NCBI RefSeq assembly: GCF_000719115.1
Contig: NZ_JOEA01000009.1
Span: 372,001 to 436,000, forward strand
Reading direction: 5' to 3'
DNA: 64,000 nucleotides
From: Lentzea albidocapillata
GTDB lineage: Bacteria > Actinomycetota > Actinomycetes > Mycobacteriales > Pseudonocardiaceae
Shown here: one piece after another, positions 59,331 through 64,000 of the stretch
How positions within the stretch are numbered: the first letter of the stretch is position 1
Layout of the letters: each line of letters opens with the position of its first letter
Translations under genes and position numbers: made by a program
The notes under the pieces: generated by a model
What the model saw: the letters and a program-made list of their open reading frames with translations, nothing else
The model's database searches: none
Told to the model about the DNA's origin: nothing

Positions 59331-60200
59331 ATGAGCTACCGCACATCTCCCAGCCGCACCTTCCAACTAAGGCTCGCCAACGGCCGCCTGCTGTACGTCG
59401 CTCCCGTGATCGCCGGCCGGGTCCGAGGAGTTGACGCTGACGGCGACGTTCTCGTGTGCGACGAGGACATCAAGCGTGCCGACGGCACCGAACGCCTTGT
59501 TCCGCTGACGCCTTGCTGCCACGCCACGGGAAAGGGCGCTTCCTATTCCGAGACCAACGTCGCCTGCCGGCACTGCTGCCAGAACGTCGGCCCCAAGTAC
59601 GGAACAGATGGCCATCTGGCAGTTGGTCTCGCCGCGACCGTCGCTTCGGTGTCCGTGGAACGCCAGCCGGGCGAAGTTCTCACCTTCAGCGCTGCGGCGA
59701 CCGACGGTCCCACCTCACTGGCTCTGATTGGAAGCAGTGGCAGCACGAACGAGCTGCGCGAGCGGTTGTGGGCGGCGACGGCCAATTCTGGCGTCCCTCT
59801 CATCCATCGCAGCATCACGGTGCGCGTCGACCCACACCGGAAGCTTCCTTCTGTCACGTCGGCGGCCATCGCCGTGGCTGCTATCGCGGCTGCGGCAGGA
59901 ATCTCGACGCGGCGGATCACCGACACCGCCGTGATCGGCGACGTGAGCCTCGACGGCGGCCTCCGCAAAACGGGCGACATCTACGCCGCAGTCCGGGCAG
60001 CCCGCGCCCACGGCATCAGCCGGGTCATCGTGCCGGCGACGTGCCTTGAGGAGATCGTTGAACTGGATGACCTCGAAGTGCTTGGTGCTCATCGCCTGGC
60101 AGAGATTGCCGAGTGGCTGCGTGGCGACGACAACGCGCTCCACAATCTCACTTCGGACAAGCCGAACTCTCCGACACGTTCCGTGCCGGTTCAGGAGTGA
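59331..60200 (+). CDS. free-standing Lon/ComM-like domain protein with Cys-rich N-terminus
   Basis: The 289-residue protein starts at ATG 59331, after GGAAG; the frame runs further upstream without support. Residues 60-105 hold cysteine pairs (PCCHATGKGAS and CRHCCQN). The C-terminal part (TRRITDTAVIGDVSLDGGLR, KTGDIYAAVRAARAHGISRV, IVPATCLEEIVELDDLEVLG) resembles the Lon-protease-like domain of RadA/Sms and ComM/YifB proteins. The attached AAA+ or RecA domain is absent, so this is a lone version. The catalytic Ser-Lys dyad of Lon is not visible, so binding rather than proteolysis is likely. Confidence 0.65.
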   Translation: MSYRTSPSRTFQLRLANGRLLYVAPVIAGRVRGVDADGDVLVCDEDIKRADGTERLVPLTPCCHATGKGASYSETNVACRHCCQNVGPKYGTDGHLAVGLAATVASVSVERQPGEVLTFSAAATDGPTSLALIGSSGSTNELRERLWAATANSGVPLIHRSITVRVDPHRKLPSVTSAAIAVAAIAAAAGISTRRITDTAVIGDVSLDGGLRKTGDIYAAVRAARAHGISRVIVPATCLEEIVELDDLEVLGAHRLAEIAEWLRGDDNALHNLTSDKPNSPTRSVPVQE

Positions 60201-60646
60201 GGCCTCAGCTCTTGGCTGAGCGATGAGTCGCTGACACGTACTGGGAGCCGTACAAGGCTACGAACTCTGCGAACACACGGGATGGGTGTGCTGGCGGCTT
60301 AGGCACGAGGCCCACCGTCCGAGGACGGAACCGCGACAGTCAGCCGCCAGCACGGTGCTTCAGCGCCGGAGGCACACCATGCCTGATTTGCTGAAGACCT
60401 TCACACCCTACCGTTCGTGGATCTGAGATGTGGAGCACCGTCGACCTTGCGCCTGGCGTTGCGCGTGATGCTCCTGCGAGGCATGACCGCGAGAGTCGCG
60501 GTGAGCGTGACCACGAATGCGCCGCACGTCGCGGGCCTGGTCGCGACCAGACGAGTAAGTACGTCGGCCGTGAGAGCTGGCACAGCTCATAGCTGGACCA
60601 GCCCCTGTTCTTGTCGGAGCAACACAGCGCACCAGGGGGTTGCCGA
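60201..60646. other. gene-free stretch
   Basis: No supported gene; open frames on either strand lack a good start or family features. It precedes a small cysteine-containing gene at 60647. Confidence 0.35.
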
Positions 60647-60853
60647 ATGGCGAGCAGAACCATCCGCAGGCTTCTTCAGGCCAAACGAGCAACCCAAGCC
60701 CCGTGGGCGCCGGCGACCGCACGTGAGCGGTACGCCATCGCGAGCAGGCGCCAGCGCCAGAACGCGAGAGAGGTAGCGAACGGTGAGAGGTGCGGGACCT
60801 GCGGGTTTCCGAGTGACATGCCGAACTGCCCCGACTGCCTGGCTGGAACCTGA
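60647..60853 (+). CDS. small Cys-rich protein
   Basis: The 68-residue protein starts at ATG 60647, after AGGGGG. The basic N-terminal half (SRTIRRLLQAKRATQAPW) is followed by ERCGTCGFPSDMPNCPDCLA, four cysteines in a zinc-ribbon-like spacing. A small nucleic-acid-binding protein is plausible. Evidence is composition and motif only. Confidence 0.5.
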   Translation: MASRTIRRLLQAKRATQAPWAPATARERYAIASRRQRQNAREVANGERCGTCGFPSDMPNCPDCLAGT

Positions 60854-60977
60854 GCCGCGGACACGAGGACTAGCAGCTTATGTCGCGGAATCTGAAGCGG
60901 CAGCGTTCCCTGGATAGCTTAGGTCGCCATAATCAGTTCCGAAAACTGTGGCTGACTCCGAAATTCGACTCACTTAC

Positions 60978-61214
60978 GGAAGTGATGAAAGGGGCGGCGC
61001 ATTGTATGGGTCGGTGGCGGCCTGTCAATTCGCCTGTCCAATGATTTTTTGGCGCCCGAATGGCGCGGGGCCCCTACCGCCACGCAATTCGGGCGCCAAA
61101 AAATCACCGGCCAAAGATGGCGAATTGACAGACCGCCACCGACCCGCGGTCAGGAAGACAAGGGCAGGCCCCTGGCCTGCCCTTTCGTGGCGCGCCGCCC
61201 CTTCCATCACTTCC
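60978..61214. repeat. long nested inverted repeat in a gene-free stretch
   Basis: Three arm pairs nest around the centre at about 61074. They are 60978-61000 with 61192-61214 (23 bp, one mismatch), 61008-61034 with 61119-61145 (27 bp, one mismatch) and 61042-61061 with 61087-61106 (20 bp, perfect, with a TTTTTT run). The right side also has a hairpin AGGGCAGG...CCTGCCCT near 61160-61182. The region lies in the gap 60854-61385, upstream of a gene that starts at 61386. A transfer or replication origin, a structured RNA, or a MITE-like insertion are all possible. The rest of the gap is A+T-rich near 61230-61320 with promoter-like sequence. Confidence 0.8.
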
Positions 61215-61385
61215 TCTGCGTGGCTGGACTTTGTGGCACTGAGAAAGAAAAAGAGTTCAAAGAATTACTCTTTCGGCCGCGAAAGGCTTGCATTGCAGCC
61301 CTATTCTTTATAGGATCGAAGTGCAAGAAAACGCCGGGGACCGCGACCCCCGGCGGCCGGAAAACACCACCAAAGGTTGAGTCTC

Positions 61386-62315
61386 ATGACGAATGAAACG
61401 TCTGTTTCGGAAATGCTGGAAGACATTGACCTGCTCCTCGACCTTGGCGGAATGGCCGAGGCACGCGAGCTGGCCGCACAGATTCTTGACACCGCAGACC
61501 CCGAAACCCTTGAGGTACTCGCTCACATCGCCTGGGTTCGTGAGAACAACACCAAGACCGTCAACGCCCGGATGCGGGACGCTTGGAAGCGCAGCACCTT
61601 GGAGCACCGCGAACTCATCGAGACGTGCGTCGTCCTGTACGTCGATCCGATCACCCCGCCCGTCGACGAAGCAACTCCGGCCGAGCCCGAGGTCCTGCGC
61701 GCCGACGTGCACATTCCCACCACCCGAGCCGAAGCGCCGGAGTTGCGCACGAGCTACCGCAGGGACGTCGTCGAGTTCAGCCCCGTCCGCCGGAAGGTCG
61801 ACCCGGCCGCCCGCATCGCCCGCAGGACCAAGAAGCAGATCCGAACGGCCATCAAGTGCGCCAAGACTGTCCACCGCTACCAGTGGAGCCGCGCCGGTGT
61901 CGACGACCAGCCTCCGATCGAGGACAGGCCGTTCAACTACGAGAACGACTACGACGAGACGGCCGTTCCCGCGCTACAAGGGCTCGCGTGCGTCCACTGC
62001 TGGCAGGAACGCAGCGCAAAGGACAACCGCCACCACACCGATGGACTCTGCGACCGGTGCCGCAGCCTTGGCCGCCCAGGGCTCCCTTCCCTGCCCGCCA
62101 CCGCGTGGCGAGACGAAATCATCGCCGCCAGGTGCAAGTTCATCGCCACGACTTTCCCGCGCTCGACCGCACTGGCCATCCTCCGCAAGGAAGCCGACGC
62201 CTACAGCCCGGCCGACCAGTGGGACATGAAGCGGCTGGTGCACAACAACTTCGGTTGGAACGACGAATCGAAGATGTCCGAAGCGCGGGAGACGCACTAC
62301 GCAATGGCCGCCTAG
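61386..62315 (+). CDS. hypothetical protein with zinc-ribbon motif
   Basis: The 309-residue protein starts at ATG 61386, preceded by AAAGG; TTG 61377 is possible. The first 60 residues are helical (SEMLEDIDLLLDLGGMAEAR). A basic segment (RRKVDPAARIARRTKKQIRT) and the motif ACVHCWQ ... LCDRCRS (about residues 203-228) follow. It sits beyond the long inverted repeat and could be the gene controlled by it. Function unknown. Confidence 0.72.
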   Translation: MTNETSVSEMLEDIDLLLDLGGMAEARELAAQILDTADPETLEVLAHIAWVRENNTKTVNARMRDAWKRSTLEHRELIETCVVLYVDPITPPVDEATPAEPEVLRADVHIPTTRAEAPELRTSYRRDVVEFSPVRRKVDPAARIARRTKKQIRTAIKCAKTVHRYQWSRAGVDDQPPIEDRPFNYENDYDETAVPALQGLACVHCWQERSAKDNRHHTDGLCDRCRSLGRPGLPSLPATAWRDEIIAARCKFIATTFPRSTALAILRKEADAYSPADQWDMKRLVHNNFGWNDESKMSEARETHYAMAA

Positions 62316-62329
62316 GCCGCACAGCCACA

Positions 62330-62371
62330 CACCGGGGATGCACAGCCCGACAAGGAGGTGCATCCCCGGTG
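62330..62371. terminator. hairpin terminator
   Basis: A perfect 14-bp stem (62330-62343 with 62358-62371) with a 14-base loop starts 14 bases after the stop of the 61386-62315 gene. The remainder up to 62590 is G+C-rich and gene-free. Confidence 0.72.
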
Positions 62372-62590
62372 GGCGCCGCGCGCGAAGCCGGGGTGCGCCG
62401 GGCATCGAGCCCGACACACCCCGAGCGAAGGCTGCCGCCCTCGCACACCTGCCGCCTGCGGCGAAAAGGACCGCCTGCGGCGGCGCACCTCACGCGACCT
62501 CGGCCCACGGCCGCTGACACCGGCGCGACAACCGCGTCCGCGCATTCCCAAGGCCAGGAGTCAACGCGGCACCCGAGCCCGGGAACTTGC

Positions 62591-63109
62591 CTAACCCGAC
62601 TCATCGTCGGGCGGTTCGGACACAGTGGCTGGTGCCCCCAGAGCGCCAACCACATTCAGGTCACCCCGAACATCAGTGCGGACCTCGGGGGAATCTCTGG
62701 ATGCTCGCGGGCTTGACGCCCGCGAATCCTCAACATGATCGAGCGCCTGGTCCTCGGTGTCTCGCGCCCGACGAGCCCACCTTCGCAACGAGGCGACCTG
62801 GATACCGGTGTGCCGATGAAGCTCCGCGTCCCGGAACGTCGCACCGATGGCACTGAGCTCGGCGCCACTCAACGCCTCGACCACCGCCCGTCCTGCAGCC
62901 AGTTCCTTCGCATCCAGCTTCGCGTCCTCAGCCGCAAGATCTCGCTCCAGCTGATCGCGCAACGCCTGCTTGCGACGTTCGACGTCCTCCAGCTCCTTCA
63001 CGGCCGCCGCCGCTGCCGCCGCGATCGTCAACACCGCCCGCTCGCGCAGCTTCCGTCGCTGCCGCTCCTCGGCGCGAACCTCATCTCTGATCTGTGCAGC
63101 CGTCTTCAC
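62591..63109 (-). CDS. coiled-coil hypothetical protein
   Basis: The 172-residue protein starts at GTG 63109, after GGAGGGG. It opens with long charged helices (RDEVRAEERQRRKLRERAVL, KELEDVERRKQALRDQLERD) separated by an Ala-rich run, which predict a coiled coil. Further on are GIQVASLRRWARRARD and a disordered acidic tail. It is divergent from the relaxase gene, where regulatory genes or accessory nicking factors of mobile elements are often found. Unrecognised family. Confidence 0.72.
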   Translation of the reverse strand: MKTAAQIRDEVRAEERQRRKLRERAVLTIAAAAAAAVKELEDVERRKQALRDQLERDLAAEDAKLDAKELAAGRAVVEALSGAELSAIGATFRDAELHRHTGIQVASLRRWARRARDTEDQALDHVEDSRASSPRASRDSPEVRTDVRGDLNVVGALGAPATVSEPPDDESG

Positions 63110-63340
63110 GTCAACCCCTCCCGAGTGGACGGACCCCCTCCATGGACGCTAAAGCACACGCGCATTCCAGCGCTCGACCAACCTGCCTCACCAGGTCAAC
63201 CGACGCGCAGCAGCTGACAACCCCAGGAAGTCCCATGGCGGCCGGACATCGACGGCCCTACGGGCCGGCAGTTCTCGTGCTGATCGCTACGCGATCAGGG
63301 CAGGCTTTGCGCCTGCGAAGGACAACAGCTTTGGACTAAG

Positions 63341-63375
63341 GTATCGCTATCGCGATACGAAGAAGATGATCTTCT
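63341..63375. promoter_or_regulatory. paired palindromes ahead of the relaxase gene
   Basis: GTATCGC-TATC-GCGATAC (63341-63358) and AGAAGA-TGA-TCTTCT (63361-63375) lie side by side in the 305-base gap (63110-63414) between the coiled-coil gene and the relaxase gene. They are A+T-rich against G+C-rich surroundings. An operator or part of an oriT is likely. The rest of the gap shows nothing else. Confidence 0.6.
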
Positions 63376-63414
63376 AACCCTCCCTCGCGCGGCGCGATGG
63401 GAGAGGTGTGTCCG

Positions 63415-64000
63415 GTGTCCTGGGTGACACCGATCGGTAGCGCTCCAGAGCAGGTCGACTACCGGCTCGGGCAGCAACACGGCTGTGTCGCAGGCATCTC
63501 CGGCGACGCGCAGCTCGAGTACCGCACCGATGCGGAACGCCCCCTCATCTGGATCGGCCAGGCACTGGCCGATCTGGGTATCGAGGCGGGCACTGAGCTG
63601 ACCGCGGAGCAGTTCCCGCTCGCCCGAGCCATGATGGACGGCTACCACCCGCGCTCAGGTGAGCAACTCGTGGAGCACAAGCTGGGCGTGCCTATCGAGG
63701 CCAAAGTTCCCATCGCGCAACTGGTTCGCATGATCGAGGGCGTCGCGCGCGAGGCCAAAGTGGACGTCTCTGAAGTCCTCCGGCACCGCCAGGGCCGCTG
63801 GTCCGGAACAACCTCCAAACGCATGCTCGACATGTTCAACCGCGCCAAGCGCTCAGTCGGGCGTCACGGCGAAACGGCCATGCTCCGCGCCGACCACGCC
63901 GGCCAGCTCGCCGACGCCGCCGAACTACGCCTCGCCGCCGTGTGGGACCCCGGCGTATTCGAAGGTGCAGCAGTAAATCTCACCAAGACCATCACGATCA
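63415..64000 (+). CDS. MobF/TrwC-type conjugative relaxase, 3' end beyond window
   Basis: The frame starts at GTG 63415 with GGGAGAGG eight bases upstream (ATG 63397 is in frame) and is open to the last base; about 195 residues are visible. The opening VSWVTPIGSAPEQVDYRLGQ, RPLIWIGQALADLGIEAGTE, MMDGYHPRSGEQLVEHKLGV and the run AAVNLTKTITI at the end follow the N-terminal plan of actinobacterial TrwC/TraA relaxases that nick DNA at oriT. The HUH catalytic motif and the helicase part would lie downstream. It marks the element as conjugative or mobilisable. Confidence 0.75.
   Translation, partial: MSWVTPIGSAPEQVDYRLGQQHGCVAGISGDAQLEYRTDAERPLIWIGQALADLGIEAGTELTAEQFPLARAMMDGYHPRSGEQLVEHKLGVPIEAKVPIAQLVRMIEGVAREAKVDVSEVLRHRQGRWSGTTSKRMLDMFNRAKRSVGRHGETAMLRADHAGQLADAAELRLAAVWDPGVFEGAAVNLTKTITI

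Noticed and set aside
1..64000. CRISPR arrays and rRNA genes
   Set aside because: No regularly spaced direct repeats and no rRNA-like stretches were seen anywhere in the window.

Overview
The window is high-G+C actinobacterial DNA. Gene order, start-codon habits (many GTG starts and 4-base GTGA/ATGA overlaps) and protein style suggest a Pseudonocardiales-type actinomycete (Saccharothrix/Lentzea/Actinosynnema-like). This is an inference from style, because no rRNA or other marker gene is present. The window has two very different halves.

Bases 1 to about 35,900 are a catabolic island devoted to CoA-thioester degradation of the last two steroid rings (C/D), with the HIP intermediate as the likely entry substrate. 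Recognisable members are fadD3 (HIP-CoA ligase), fadE30, fadA6, ipdA, ipdB, ipdC, ipdF, echA20 and a KstR2-type TetR repressor. Around them lie many SDRs, further FadE acyl-CoA dehydrogenases, crotonases, a MaoC pair, a thioesterase, SnoaL-like proteins and an MFS transporter. A complete branched-chain-amino-acid-type ABC transporter (livH, a livM-livG fusion, livF and a lipoprotein livK) is embedded in the island. Seven near-identical 14-bp palindromes, all fitting the published KstR2 consensus AnCAAGnnCTTGnT, sit in front of every operon between 4.8 and 35.9 kb, including the transporter and the repressor gene. The layout therefore reads as one regulon: import (LivKHMGF), activation (FadD3), side-chain beta-oxidation (FadE30, hydratases, SDRs, FadA6), ring D opening (EchA20), ring C opening (IpdAB), and clean-up by the remaining FadE, MaoC and thiolase genes.

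Bases 36,000 to 38,450 are a short chromosomal stretch. It holds an MBL-fold hydrolase and an HxlR-type regulator divergent from a haloalkane-dehalogenase-like protein. Two tandem CTTGA-N5-TCAAG palindromes lie between the regulator and the hydrolase, and the hydrolase lacks the expected catalytic histidine.

From about 38.5 kb to the end of the window lies an integrated conjugative element. It starts with a tyrosine integrase pointing outwards, then an HTH regulator with its own operator, a replication-type HTH protein and an excisionase. Further in are a CRP-like regulator, a DprA-like protein, a DUF4192 protein, a broken ssb, a gamma-glutamylcyclotransferase-like protein, a ParB-domain protein, a primase-polymerase, a divergent SSB-like protein, a free-standing Lon/ComM-like domain and many orphan small genes, several with CxxC pairs. 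A MobF/TrwC-like relaxase begins at 63.4 kb and runs off the end. A striking nested inverted repeat (60,978-61,214) in a gene-free stretch is a candidate origin or structured RNA. No rRNA, tRNA or CRISPR array was seen.
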